64,000 nt of DNA from Anaerolineae bacterium (GTDB lineage: Bacteria > Chloroflexota > Anaerolineae > Aggregatilineales > Phototrophicaceae). Below, one piece after another: positions 24,910 to 33,398 of this stretch; the stretch's first letter is position 1; the number at the start of each line of letters is the position of its first letter. The stretch lies in assembly GCA_017303635.1 (NCBI GenBank), contig JAFLCG010000008.1, forward strand, positions 62,001 to 126,000, in the 5' to 3' direction. The translations under genes were made by a program, and so were the position numbers. The notes beneath the pieces were generated by a model that ran no database searches, had not been told where the DNA came from, and saw only the letters and a list, made by a program, of their open reading frames with translations.

Positions 24910-27228
24910 ATGAAGCGAATGATATGCCTTTTCCTGCTGCTGATGCTCCTGGCGACCGGCGCCGCTGCCCAGAGCAACCTGATGGTGTTCGGTGATGAGT
25001 TCGCGAACGGCTGGCAAAACTGGTCCTGGAGTACCACGCTCGATCCTACTGCCAGTAACCCGGTCTACGCCGGTAGTCGGTCGCTGGCAGCAACCTACAC
25101 CAGTGCGTGGGCGGGAGTCTACCTGCGGAGTAGCGCCGCCCTGCCGCCGGGTTACACCACGCTGCGCTTCCAGATTCATGGTGGCACAAGCGGTGGGCAG
25201 CGGCTGCGAGTCGATTTCTATAACGAGGCCAGTCAGGGGACGACTGCCGCGACCATCACAGTTGAGGCCGGTCGCTGGCAGCAGGTGGATGTGCCCTTGG
25301 GCAGCTTCGGCCCCAGCGAGCGCCTGTGGGGGATTGTCTGGCAGGATACGACCGGCGGCAGCCAACCGACTTTTTATCTGGATGCGATTCAACTGCTACC
25401 GGGCGTGGCACCGACACCCGCTCCACCCGGCAGCGGCCCGGCCCTGCGGATTGATGCCGGTGCTGACCGGCGGGCGATCAACCCGTATATCTACGGGATG
25501 AACTTCGCTTCTGCCGAGATGGCTGCTGAACTGAGGCTGCCGCTCAACCGCTGGGGCGGGAACTCGACGACACGCTATAACTGGCAGATTGATGTCTCCA
25601 ACCGCGCTGCGGATTGGTTCTTCGAGAATATCCCCAATGATGTGGCGGATGTGAGCCGCTTACCGTTGGGTTCGTCAGCCGATGTCTTTGTGCGGGATAA
25701 CGAGGCCGCCAACACCGAGAGTGCCATCACCCTGCCGCTGATCGGTTGGACGCCTAAAGACCGAGTCTATGCGACTTGCGGCTTCAGTGTGGCGCTGTAC
25801 GGCGCTCAGCAGAGCACCGATCCGTACAAAGCAGATTGCGGCAACGGCGTGCGCCCGAATGGATCACTCATCACGGGCAATAATCCGCGGGATACCAGCC
25901 TGCCGATTGATGAGCGCTGGGTGCAGGACTGGGTGCGGCACCTCAGCAGTCAGTTTGGGACGGCGAGTGCCGGCGGCGTGCGCTACTATTTCATGGATAA
26001 CGAACCTTCACTGTGGCATCACACCCACCGGGATGTGCGCCCGCAGCCGTTGGGATCGATTGAACTACGTGACCTGACAATCCGGTATGGCGCGGCGGTC
26101 AAAGCAGTTGATCCGGCAGCACAGTTATTCGGCCCAGCGGAATGGGGCTGGACGGGCTACTTCATGAGTGGCGTGGATCAAGCCTCGCAGCAGTGGAGCA
26201 ATCCGCCGGAGGCCAGCCTGCGCGGTGGGCTACCCCTCATCCCGTGGTACCTCGACCAGCTACGGCGTTATGAACAGACCAGCGGTTCCCGCCTGCTGGA
26301 CTTCCTCGATCTGCATTACTACCCGCAGGGGGCAGGCGTGGCGCTGGGTGGCGCGGGGGATGCGGCGACACAAGCCCTGCGGCTGCGCTCGACCCGATCA
26401 CTCTGGGACCCGACCTACACCGATGAAAGCTGGATTGGTGAGCCGGTGCGCCTGATCCCCCGGATGCGCGAATGGGTTGACCAGTATTATCCCGGCACGC
26501 AACTGGCGATCATGGAATACAACTGGGGTGCTTTTGAGCATATCAACGGTGCGCTGGCCCAGGCAGATGTGCTGGGCATCTTTGGTCGGGAAGGGCTGGA
26601 TGCAGCGGCGATCTGGGTTGCGCCGGAGTCTCAGCAGCCGGTAGCCTATGCCTTCCGCATGTACCGCAATTATGACGGCGCGGGCGGGGCTTTTGGAGAG
26701 ACCAGCGTGCGGGCAGTCAGCACTGATCCTTCCCAACTGGCAACTTTTGCCGCGCTGCGGGGGGATGGCGCGCTGACGGTGATGGTCATTAACAAGACCG
26801 GGCAACCCCTGACCAGCCCGGTCAGCATCACCAACTTCAGCGCCGGGGCCGCGCAGGTCTACCGATACAGCAACGCGGACTGGAGCCGCATCGTCCGCGA
26901 GGCTGACCTGCCCGCTGGCACTGGCAACATCACTTTCCCGGCGCAGTCGATCACACTGTTGGTGTATGCTGCGGCAGCACCTGCTACGCCGACACCACTA
27001 CCCACTTCAACACCCTTACCGACCACAACCCCTACTCCCGGCCTGATCGGGGATATTAATGGGGATGGGGCAGTGACGCTGGTCGATTTTGCGCTGCTGG
27101 CAGCCAGCTTCAACAAGCGCCCAACGGATACGGGCTACGATGCCCGCGCGGACCTAAATGCTGACCAGGTGGTGACGCTGGCGGACTTCGCACTGCTGGC
27201 AGCGAACTTCAACCGGACGAGGAGCTAA
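24910..27228 (+). CDS. GH44 family glycoside hydrolase with C-terminal dockerin
   Basis: 772 residues, exported (signal peptide 1-20). A first beta-sandwich domain (about 25-165) resembles a carbohydrate-binding module. The catalytic GH44 domain (about 180-690) shows INPYIYGMNFAS, LPLNRWGGNSTTRYNW, the acid/base E365 in FMDNEPSLWHHTHRD and the nucleophile E536 in IMEYNWG. GH44 enzymes are endo-glucanases or xyloglucanases. After a Thr/Pro linker the last 65 residues are a type I dockerin with two calcium loops (DINGDGAVTLVDFALLA and DLNADQVVTLADFALLA). Two bases separate it from the next dockerin gene, so they form one operon. Confidence 0.93.
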   Translation: MKRMICLFLLLMLLATGAAAQSNLMVFGDEFANGWQNWSWSTTLDPTASNPVYAGSRSLAATYTSAWAGVYLRSSAALPPGYTTLRFQIHGGTSGGQRLRVDFYNEASQGTTAATITVEAGRWQQVDVPLGSFGPSERLWGIVWQDTTGGSQPTFYLDAIQLLPGVAPTPAPPGSGPALRIDAGADRRAINPYIYGMNFASAEMAAELRLPLNRWGGNSTTRYNWQIDVSNRAADWFFENIPNDVADVSRLPLGSSADVFVRDNEAANTESAITLPLIGWTPKDRVYATCGFSVALYGAQQSTDPYKADCGNGVRPNGSLITGNNPRDTSLPIDERWVQDWVRHLSSQFGTASAGGVRYYFMDNEPSLWHHTHRDVRPQPLGSIELRDLTIRYGAAVKAVDPAAQLFGPAEWGWTGYFMSGVDQASQQWSNPPEASLRGGLPLIPWYLDQLRRYEQTSGSRLLDFLDLHYYPQGAGVALGGAGDAATQALRLRSTRSLWDPTYTDESWIGEPVRLIPRMREWVDQYYPGTQLAIMEYNWGAFEHINGALAQADVLGIFGREGLDAAAIWVAPESQQPVAYAFRMYRNYDGAGGAFGETSVRAVSTDPSQLATFAALRGDGALTVMVINKTGQPLTSPVSITNFSAGAAQVYRYSNADWSRIVREADLPAGTGNITFPAQSITLLVYAAAAPATPTPLPTSTPLPTTTPTPGLIGDINGDGAVTLVDFALLAASFNKRPTDTGYDARADLNADQVVTLADFALLAANFNRTRS

Positions 27229-27230
27229 AC

Positions 27231-28304
27231 ATGCAGCTAAGATCTATCCGATTCTGTGCGCTGGCCTTGTGCCTGCTCGTGCTTGGCGGGCTGATAACGC
27301 TCCCGCTACAGGCCAACGACGAAACCACCCTGCTCAACCTGACGAATCAGGCGCGGATCGCTGCCGGTGCCCCGGCGCTGCGGCTGGACAGCCAACTGAC
27401 GCAGGCCGCGCAGGCTCACAGCAATGATATGGCTGCCCGCAATGTGCTATCGCATGTCGGAGGGGATGGCTCTACGTTGGGTGATCGTGTGACGCGGGCG
27501 GGCTATACCTGGCAGGCGGTTGGGGAGAACGTGCTTTACCGCTTCGACCTGAGCGCCCAGGGCGCGTTTGACCAGTGGTGGAACAGCAGCGGGCACCGGA
27601 CCAATATGCTCAACGCCACCTACTGTGACATCGGCCTGGCTCATGCCCGGTCGAGCAACGGGCGCTACTACTATACGATGGTGCTGGCCCGCCGACGGGG
27701 GACAACTTCCTGCACAGCCGCTCCGACCGCCACCCGGACACTGATCCCCTCAACAGCAACCCCAACGCCTCGTCCACCAACTGCAACGCCTCGTCCACCA
27801 ACCGCGACTCCCCGTCCGCCAACTGCAACCGCAACTGTGCAACCGCCCACGGCGACCCCGGTGGTCAGCGCCAGCCTGCAAGGAGTGGTACGGCTTCAGG
27901 GGCGGGCCAGCGCGGCGCAGCAGGTGGTGACGGTGCAACTGACTCCGGCGGGAGGGGCACCCCTAACGCAGAGCGTGACCCTGGCTGCGGATGGCGGGTT
28001 TACGATCAGCAATCTGCAACCGGGCGTCTACAGTGTACGGATCAAGCACGCTCAATATCTGGCAGTCACCCAGTCGATCACGCTCGGCAGCGGGGTGAAT
28101 CTGGTGACTTTCCCGGAATTACCGGCGGGCGATGTGAACAACGATAACCAGGTCACGCTGGTGGATTTTGGCCTGCTGGCGGTCACCTTCAATCGCCGGG
28201 AAGGCGAAGCCGGGTATGACGGGCGCGGCGACCTGAACGCGGATCGGACGGTGACGCTGGCGGACTTCGCGCTGCTAGCCGCTAACTTCAACCGGCAGGC
28301 GTAG
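27231..28304 (+). CDS. CAP/SCP-domain exported protein with C-terminal dockerin
   Basis: 357 residues, exported. The CAP domain (about 30-165) has LNLTNQARIAAGAPALRLD, HSNDMAARNVLSHVG, GENVLYR and SGHRTNMLNATYCDIGLA, which include the His/Glu pairs of the family. A linker of four Pro-Arg-Pro-Pro-Thr-Ala-Thr units follows, then a carboxypeptidase-regulatory-like beta domain (about 215-290). A two-loop dockerin closes the protein (DVNNDNQVTLVDFGLLA, DLNADRTVTLADFALLA), nearly identical to that of the GH44 enzyme. The function of bacterial CAP proteins is mostly unknown. The last 17 bp overlap the end of the convergent oxidoreductase gene. Confidence 0.92.
   Translation: MQLRSIRFCALALCLLVLGGLITLPLQANDETTLLNLTNQARIAAGAPALRLDSQLTQAAQAHSNDMAARNVLSHVGGDGSTLGDRVTRAGYTWQAVGENVLYRFDLSAQGAFDQWWNSSGHRTNMLNATYCDIGLAHARSSNGRYYYTMVLARRRGTTSCTAAPTATRTLIPSTATPTPRPPTATPRPPTATPRPPTATATVQPPTATPVVSASLQGVVRLQGRASAAQQVVTVQLTPAGGAPLTQSVTLAADGGFTISNLQPGVYSVRIKHAQYLAVTQSITLGSGVNLVTFPELPAGDVNNDNQVTLVDFGLLAVTFNRREGEAGYDGRGDLNADRTVTLADFALLAANFNRQA
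27761..27836 (+). repeat. short tandem repeat encoding the Pro/Thr linker
   Basis: About three and a half copies of a 21-bp unit (CCTCGTCCACCAACTGCAACG and variants) encode PRPPTAT repeats between the CAP domain and the beta domain. Confidence 0.8.
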
Positions 28305-29871
28305 GGCGGCGCTGGAACCGCCGCGCCAGACTGATCAAGCCACGCCCGACGGTGTGACGGATGAGGCGGGAGACCGCACCCAGTCCCCGCGCCAACCGTT
28401 CGGGCGGGTCTGGTTGCAGCACCGGGTAGGGTTCGAGGCCGTGCGACTCCAGCACGCGGTTGGCAGCGGCGATGCCAGTGGTGCTGGCACGTTCCATCCA
28501 GAGCGAGGGGGTTGGATAGCCGATCCAGTCCCCGCAGGCGGTGATGCCTTCCCAGGGGGTTTGCAGATGGAGGCTGTCACGGGTCGGGACGCGGAAATTG
28601 GTCTGGACGCGGCTGTTCCGCCGGATGACCCCATGCAGGAAATGCCCGCGCAGTTCGGGAAAGGCGCGCTGCACTTCATCGACACAGCGGATGATGAGGA
28701 CGTTATCCGGCTGGCGTTCGAGCAGGGCATCCCCGGCGTAGAGGTGGAGTTCGATGGCTCCGCCGCCGGTGGCTGCGTGCCATTCGCGGAAATCATCATA
28801 CAGGCGGTGTAACCAGAAGAAGTTATCCGGCAGGAAGTCCCCGGTGAACATGCCCGCCGGTGCGCCGGGTTGAGGCGCGACATCGAACCAGAGGCGGACA
28901 GTCGCATTGCGGACGGTGCCGGGGAACTTCAGCCGGGCGGCTTCGGCACGGGTGGACTCGCTGTTGAGCAGCAGGCGGGCCGCCCCTGGCGCATTGGTCG
29001 CCAGGATGATCTGATCGGCGTAGAGGGTGCGATCCATGCGCCCCAGCGAGTCGTGGTAGCGGATGCGCCAGCCCGAGTCTACTCGGTGGAGTTGGAGGGC
29101 TTCCGCCCCGCGCAGAAGCTTGCCACCCCGCCCTTCGATGGAGTCAATGAGGGGGGTGATGAGGCAGCGGTGGGGGTTATCCGGCAGGTAATGCGGGTGC
29201 CAATCCGCCCGGCGGAGCAAGGTGTAGAAACGCAGCGCCGCGACCAGCCCGGTCAGCGAAATGTCCTCTTTGGGCGCAGCCAGCATATTGACGCCGACCC
29301 CGGTGATGGTGGCGCGGAGATTGGGCGTCCATCCCCGGAAGTAATCATTCAGCGTGAGGCCGTCGAGCGCAACACCTTCCTGAATCGGGTCTTGCCCGAC
29401 CGTCCATAACAGGCTGAACAGGAATCCCGGCAGCGAGAGAAAATCGAGCGGGGTGATGGTCGACCAGAAGCGCGGGGCAAAGAGCAGATTCAGGTAATGG
29501 AAGGGAGCGGGCAGCAGGCTCCAGCGAACGACGCTGCCGGCTTCGATGCGCCGGACTTCCCGCCCCCAGCGGTTGATCCATTCCTCGCCGGAGGACGCCT
29601 GCAAGCGCAGGTCGAGGAAGCGATCGAGAGTCGCCCGCATGTTGACATAGCCGCCCCAGAGGGCGTGAACACCATGTTCGGAGTCAAAGGCCCACTCGCG
29701 GCCCTGATGCGTGAGCACGTCCGGATCGCCCCCGGCCAGGCGCCCACCTGGCCAGAGTTTATCGGGGTCGAGCAGCAAGGGGGGCAGACCGCGAGCGGCC
29801 AAATGGGCGCCCGCCGTCAGCCCGGCGAGACCGGCCCCGATGATGACGACGGGATAGGATGTGGATGTCAT
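28288..29871 (-). CDS. FAD-dependent phytoene desaturase-like oxidoreductase
   Basis: 527 residues. The N-terminal FAD-binding motif is VVIIGAGLAGLTAGAHLA, with LLLDPDKLWPGGRL as the second contact. The middle has LLYTLLRRADWHPHYLP-like helices, and the C-terminal flavin contact is ITACGDWIGYPTPSLWMERASTTG. The order fits the amine oxidase/carotenoid desaturase superfamily. Such enzymes desaturate or isomerise isoprenoids at the membrane surface, but no carotenoid gene lies nearby and the pattern GxxGLxAGxxL alone cannot fix the substrate. Its 3' end overlaps the CAP gene by 17 bp. Confidence 0.85.
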   Translation of the reverse strand: MTSTSYPVVIIGAGLAGLTAGAHLAARGLPPLLLDPDKLWPGGRLAGGDPDVLTHQGREWAFDSEHGVHALWGGYVNMRATLDRFLDLRLQASSGEEWINRWGREVRRIEAGSVVRWSLLPAPFHYLNLLFAPRFWSTITPLDFLSLPGFLFSLLWTVGQDPIQEGVALDGLTLNDYFRGWTPNLRATITGVGVNMLAAPKEDISLTGLVAALRFYTLLRRADWHPHYLPDNPHRCLITPLIDSIEGRGGKLLRGAEALQLHRVDSGWRIRYHDSLGRMDRTLYADQIILATNAPGAARLLLNSESTRAEAARLKFPGTVRNATVRLWFDVAPQPGAPAGMFTGDFLPDNFFWLHRLYDDFREWHAATGGGAIELHLYAGDALLERQPDNVLIIRCVDEVQRAFPELRGHFLHGVIRRNSRVQTNFRVPTRDSLHLQTPWEGITACGDWIGYPTPSLWMERASTTGIAAANRVLESHGLEPYPVLQPDPPERLARGLGAVSRLIRHTVGRGLISLARRFQRRPTPAG

Positions 29872-30262
29872 TGCTTTAGAATCAACCTAATCGCCAAGAG
29901 ACACAGGACGCCAAACATCCGTGGATTGTAGGCCATGTTTGGCGGTGTTGGCGAAACAGCCGCCAGCGGGGATAGCGGGACGCAGGGAGGTTAACGCCAA
30001 ACGACGGCCTACGCGACAAAGTCGTCCACGGGAAGCGTGGCTGCATCCACCGAAAGATGACGGATTTGGTGGAACGCAGGGAGGATGCCGCCGCTTGATG
30101 ACAAGTGACATGGTTTTGGCGAGAACCCGCTCGGCTGCCGCCAGCATGGGATGCACCGCATGACAACGGGACATAAGTCGAAGGGTGTGGTGAAATGGTG
30201 ATCATGCGAAAAGTGTAACACGAGTTGCTATCCCAAAATGGAACATTTGTTTCGATTTTGGA
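29872..30262. other. intergenic island B, no credible gene
   Basis: About 390 bp without a supported gene. It holds CGCCAAGAGACACAGGACGCC (29891), a GGGACGCAGGGAGG module (29982) repeated with one change at 30073, the repeat copy at 30056-30170, and a GGAACATTTGTTTC box at 30240. Its content parallels island A at 4.8-5.4 kb. Confidence 0.6.
30056..30170 (+). repeat. degenerate intergenic repeat, copy B
   Basis: Shares ordered anchors with 4893-5060: GATGAC...TTGGTGGAA...ATGCCGCC (30056-30092), TTGGCGAGAAC (30116-30126), GCTGCC (30134-30139) and ATGGGATGCACCGCAT (30146-30161). Confidence 0.55.
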
Positions 30263-31222
30263 TTAGGTTTCAGTCAAGATCTGCGCCATGGTTGCGGCGT
30301 CGATGTTGCCGCCGGAGACGATGACACCGACCCGCCCAGTGAAGGGTAACGCATGGCTGAGGGCTGCGCTCAAGCCCAGTGCGCCGCTCGGTTCGATGAC
30401 CAGCTTGAGGCGTTCGAAGGCAAAGCGCACCGCGGCTTTGATCTGGTCTTCGCTGACGGTCGCAAAATCGGCGACGTATTCCAGCACCAGCGGGAAAGTG
30501 AGTTCGCCCAGCGACGGGGTGCGGGTGCCATCGGCAATGGTCGGCGGGTTGTGGATGGTGTGCAGGGTTTTGGTCTTGAAGGAGAGGTAGGCGTCGTTGG
30601 CGACTTCCGGCTCCACACCGATGACTTTACATGTAGGGGCGGCTCCGCTGGCGGCGATGGCACAGCCACTCAGCAAGCCACCACCCCCGCAGCAGACCAG
30701 CAGGTAATCCAGCGCCCCGACTTCCTGAATGAGTTCCAGCGCCGCTGTACCCTGCCCAGCGATGACATGCGGATGGTCGTAGGGCGGGATGATGGTGTAG
30801 CCGTGTTCGGCTGCCAGGCTTTCCGCCAGGGCCTTGCGGTCAGACTCGGCAGGGTTATAGGTGATGACCTCGGCACCGTAACCTGCGGTGGCAGCGCGTT
30901 TGCTGGCGGGGGCGTTTTCTGGCATGACGACCAGGGTTTTGACGCCGAGCATCCGTCCAGAGAGGGCGATGGCCTGGGCATGATTGCCGGATGAATAGGT
31001 GATGACACCCCGCGCCCGTTCCGAGTCGCTCAGGCGGGAGAGGGCGTTATAAGCCCCGCGAAACTTGAAAGCTCCCATCCGTTGGAGGTTTTCGCATTTC
31101 AGAAACACCTGCGCCCCGACGCGCTCATCCAGTGTGCGCGAGGTGACGACCGGGGTGCGGTGAGCCTGCCCAGCGAGGCGTTCTGCGGCAGATTGAACAT
31201 CGGCAAAGGTGACAGGTGGCAT
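30263..31222 (-). CDS. threonine/serine dehydratase, PLP-dependent
   Basis: 319 residues, fold-type II PLP enzyme. K53 in MGAFKFRGAYNA forms the Schiff base, SSGNHAQAIA (77-86) binds the substrate carboxylate, and the glycine loop CCGGGGLLSG (about 175-184) binds the cofactor phosphate. It ends in VIVSGGNID. There is no C-terminal ACT domain, so it is the short type (catabolic threonine dehydratase or serine racemase-like) and not subject to isoleucine feedback of the IlvA kind. The reaction is threonine to 2-oxobutanoate plus ammonia. The first ATG at 31222 is followed at once by the family N-terminus (VTFADVQSAAERLAG). Confidence 0.93.
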   Translation of the reverse strand: MPPVTFADVQSAAERLAGQAHRTPVVTSRTLDERVGAQVFLKCENLQRMGAFKFRGAYNALSRLSDSERARGVITYSSGNHAQAIALSGRMLGVKTLVVMPENAPASKRAATAGYGAEVITYNPAESDRKALAESLAAEHGYTIIPPYDHPHVIAGQGTAALELIQEVGALDYLLVCCGGGGLLSGCAIAASGAAPTCKVIGVEPEVANDAYLSFKTKTLHTIHNPPTIADGTRTPSLGELTFPLVLEYVADFATVSEDQIKAAVRFAFERLKLVIEPSGALGLSAALSHALPFTGRVGVIVSGGNIDAATMAQILTET

Positions 31223-31267
31223 GGTAGACCTTTGAATGAGTAGAGGGTGGTTACAACCAACTGCATA

Positions 31268-31744
31268 TTACCGTTGTTTCAGGATCAGGCGCATCTCATT
31301 GGTCTGCTGGAAGCCCATTTCCAGATACAGCGGACGACCGGCATCGCTGGCATGGAGCAGCACGATAGGAATGCCCCGCGTTCGACACTCATCCAGGCAC
31401 GCTTGCAGCAGACGGCGGGCTAACCCCTGGCGGCGATGTTCGGGCTGCGTGTACACACTGTAGATGTAACCGCGATACGCCGATAAATCCAGCGGGCCGG
31501 GCGGCCAATCCAGCAACCATAGGCCGATGCTGGCAACGGGTTTCGACTCGGCGTCCAACATCAACCAGGCCAGGTAGCGCTCATTCTGCAACCGCTCGAT
31601 CAACCAGGGACGAAAAGCCTGGCTGGCGATCTCAGGACGTTCGCCATAGGCTCCGCCCATCTCCTCGAACATCCGGCGGCGGTGGGATACAATCGTTTCC
31701 ACATCGTCTACGGTCGCGGGGCGCAGGGTGTACTGGGTATCCAT
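31268..31744 (-). CDS. GNAT family N-acetyltransferase
   Basis: 158 residues with the typical start (YTLRPATVDDVETIVSHRRRMFEEMGG), central strand YIYSVYTQPEHRRQGLARRLLQACLDECR (acetyl-CoA binding RRQGLA) and a closing LHASDAGRPLYLEMGFQQT. This layout matches the aminoglycoside/polyamine-like GNAT group, but no substrate can be given. The next minus-strand gene, the dehydratase, begins 45 bp downstream, so both may share a transcript. Confidence 0.88.
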   Translation of the reverse strand: MDTQYTLRPATVDDVETIVSHRRRMFEEMGGAYGERPEIASQAFRPWLIERLQNERYLAWLMLDAESKPVASIGLWLLDWPPGPLDLSAYRGYIYSVYTQPEHRRQGLARRLLQACLDECRTRGIPIVLLHASDAGRPLYLEMGFQQTNEMRLILKQR

Positions 31745-31811
31745 GGTTCCATCCTACTCCCGGTTAGGCAGCCCCGCCAGATGACCACTGCCTGCCTGAA
31801 GGATTTGTACC

Positions 31812-32579
31812 ATGACCGAACTGCTGCGCCCGTCCCCGCGCTTCAAGCCCGTTTCCCTGTTCATCACCTGTATCGTCGATATGATCTATCCACAGACCGG
31901 GATTTCGGTGGTGGAGATTCTGGAACATCTGGGGGTGGAGGTGCGATTCCCGCAGGCGCAGACCTGCTGCGCGCAGCCTGCCTTCAACTCCGGCTTCCAG
32001 GATGAAGCGCGGGCCGTCGCTCGCCAGTTTCTGACGGCGTTTGCGGATGCCGAAGTGATCGTCGCGCCATCCGGGAGCTGCGCCTCGATGGTGCAGCATT
32101 ACTACCCGGAATTGTTCAAAGATGATCCGGTCTGGTTCGAGCGAGCGACCTGGGCAGCTTCGATCACCTGGGAATTCACCGAGTATCTGGTGGATGGGCT
32201 GGGGATCACCGACCTGGGCGCGGCGCTGCCGCCGACCCGCGTCAGCTTCCACGATGCCTGCCACGGCCTGCGCCTGATGCAACTGAAGACTCAGGCGCGG
32301 CAGTTGGTCGAGCAGGTCGAGGGGGTGAGCGTGACCGAACTGCCCGGTTGCGACCAGTGCTGCGGCTTTGGGGGGTTGTTCTCGGTCAAGATGCCGGAGA
32401 TCAGCAACGCCATGCTGCAGGAGAAGGTCAAAGCCATCAACGCGGTGGAGGCGGATGTCATCCTCACCGGGGACGCGAGCTGCCTGACCCAGATGAACGG
32501 CGGACTGGCGCGCACCGAGAGTGGGCGGCGCGTCGAACACATCGCGGATTTCCTGGCGCGGGGCCTCAAACGATCATGA
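31812..32579 (+). CDS. lutA: LutA/YkgE-like iron-sulphur (CCG-domain) protein
   Basis: 255 residues with two cysteine-rich CCG domains: TCIVDMIYP...TCCAQPAFNSG in the first half, and SFHDACHGLR...PGCDQCCGFGGLFSVKMP in the second, followed by DASCLTQM. This matches LutA, the Fe-S subunit of the LutABC L-lactate oxidation complex, and the related glycolate oxidase/HdrB family. LutB and LutC are not next to it, so the complex may be encoded elsewhere or the protein may serve another oxidoreductase. It starts 68 bp from the divergent GNAT gene. Confidence 0.85.
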   Translation: MTELLRPSPRFKPVSLFITCIVDMIYPQTGISVVEILEHLGVEVRFPQAQTCCAQPAFNSGFQDEARAVARQFLTAFADAEVIVAPSGSCASMVQHYYPELFKDDPVWFERATWAASITWEFTEYLVDGLGITDLGAALPPTRVSFHDACHGLRLMQLKTQARQLVEQVEGVSVTELPGCDQCCGFGGLFSVKMPEISNAMLQEKVKAINAVEADVILTGDASCLTQMNGGLARTESGRRVEHIADFLARGLKRS

Positions 32580-32616
32580 TATACTGCGATCAGGGTACGG
32601 TTGAGGAGAAATTGCC

Positions 32617-32940
32617 ATGCAAACCTATACAACCACCGTCTATGTTGACGAAAAACGCCGGGTATTGATTGATCTGCCTGCTGATGTGCCGGTTGGGGAA
32701 GTCAAGGTCACGATTGAAGCTGTTGCCACAACACAATCCTCGACCCGTTTCGTCAGCCGCCGTGATCAGATTATGGCGCGGTTGGCGACTGAGGGTTTGG
32801 CGACGCTAGGGGTAAGATACGCCCCGGATGATGCCATTCACTTAAGCGATGAAGAGCGGGATGCGATTGGTCGCAAGATGACCGCCGATGGGAAGACTTC
32901 GCTTGATCTGGTCAATGAAGAGCGCGAGGAACGCTTGTGA
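32617..32940 (+). CDS. probable antitoxin of a VapBC-type module
   Basis: 107 residues. The N-terminus (TYTTTVYVDEKRRVLIDLPADVPVGEVKVTIEAV) is a short beta region like those of AbrB-type or related antitoxins, followed by a charged helical tail (SDEERDAIGRKMTADGK...NEEREERL) suited to wrapping around a toxin. The identification rests mainly on the partner: its stop TGA is shared with the GTG start of a PIN-domain gene. GAGGAG precedes the ATG. The DNA-binding fold itself is not certain. Confidence 0.75.
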   Translation: MQTYTTTVYVDEKRRVLIDLPADVPVGEVKVTIEAVATTQSSTRFVSRRDQIMARLATEGLATLGVRYAPDDAIHLSDEERDAIGRKMTADGKTSLDLVNEEREERL

Positions 32941-33389
32941 GCGATCTGTTCGTCGATACAAGTGCGCTGGTGAAACGCTACATCCCTGAAACCGGCTCAA
33001 GTTGGGTGCGAAGTTGGATTTCACCAGGCACGAGTAACAACATCATTATCGCTTCTATCACGGTTGTCGAGTTTACGTCGGTAGTCATGCGGCGTGAGCG
33101 CGAGGGGCTCATTCGTGTTACAGAGCGAAGAGATTATCTGAGTGATTTTCTATTACATGTTCAACAAGAGTACATCGTCATTGATATCAATGATTCGACC
33201 CTGACTGATACGCGAAACCTACTTATCCGCCAACCTTTACGATCGCTTGATGCGCTTCAATTAGCCTGTGCATTGCGATCAAAGCGAGCCTTCGCCTCAT
33301 CAGTTGAATTCATAAGCGCAGATACTCGCCTGCTGTCGGCTGCCGCTGCGGAAGGCCTGCCGACCGATAATCCGAACCTGCACCCCTAG
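32937..33389 (+). CDS. PIN-domain ribonuclease, VapC-type toxin
   Basis: 150 residues with the four conserved acids of PIN nucleases: D7 (LFVDTSALVKRY), E45 (TVVEFTSVV), D105 (SLDALQLACAL) and D129 (ISADTRLL). VapC toxins cleave tRNA or rRNA with Mg2+ and are held inactive by the antitoxin. The start is a GTG that overlaps the antitoxin stop (GTGA), giving translational coupling. The pair lies between the LutA-like gene and coaBC in the same direction. Confidence 0.93.
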   Translation: MSDLFVDTSALVKRYIPETGSSWVRSWISPGTSNNIIIASITVVEFTSVVMRREREGLIRVTERRDYLSDFLLHVQQEYIVIDINDSTLTDTRNLLIRQPLRSLDALQLACALRSKRAFASSVEFISADTRLLSAAAAEGLPTDNPNLHP

Positions 33390-33398
33390 AGATAATTC

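Noticed and set aside
27761..27836. CRISPR-like array
   Set aside because: The repeats are contiguous, without spacers, and encode a Pro/Thr linker.
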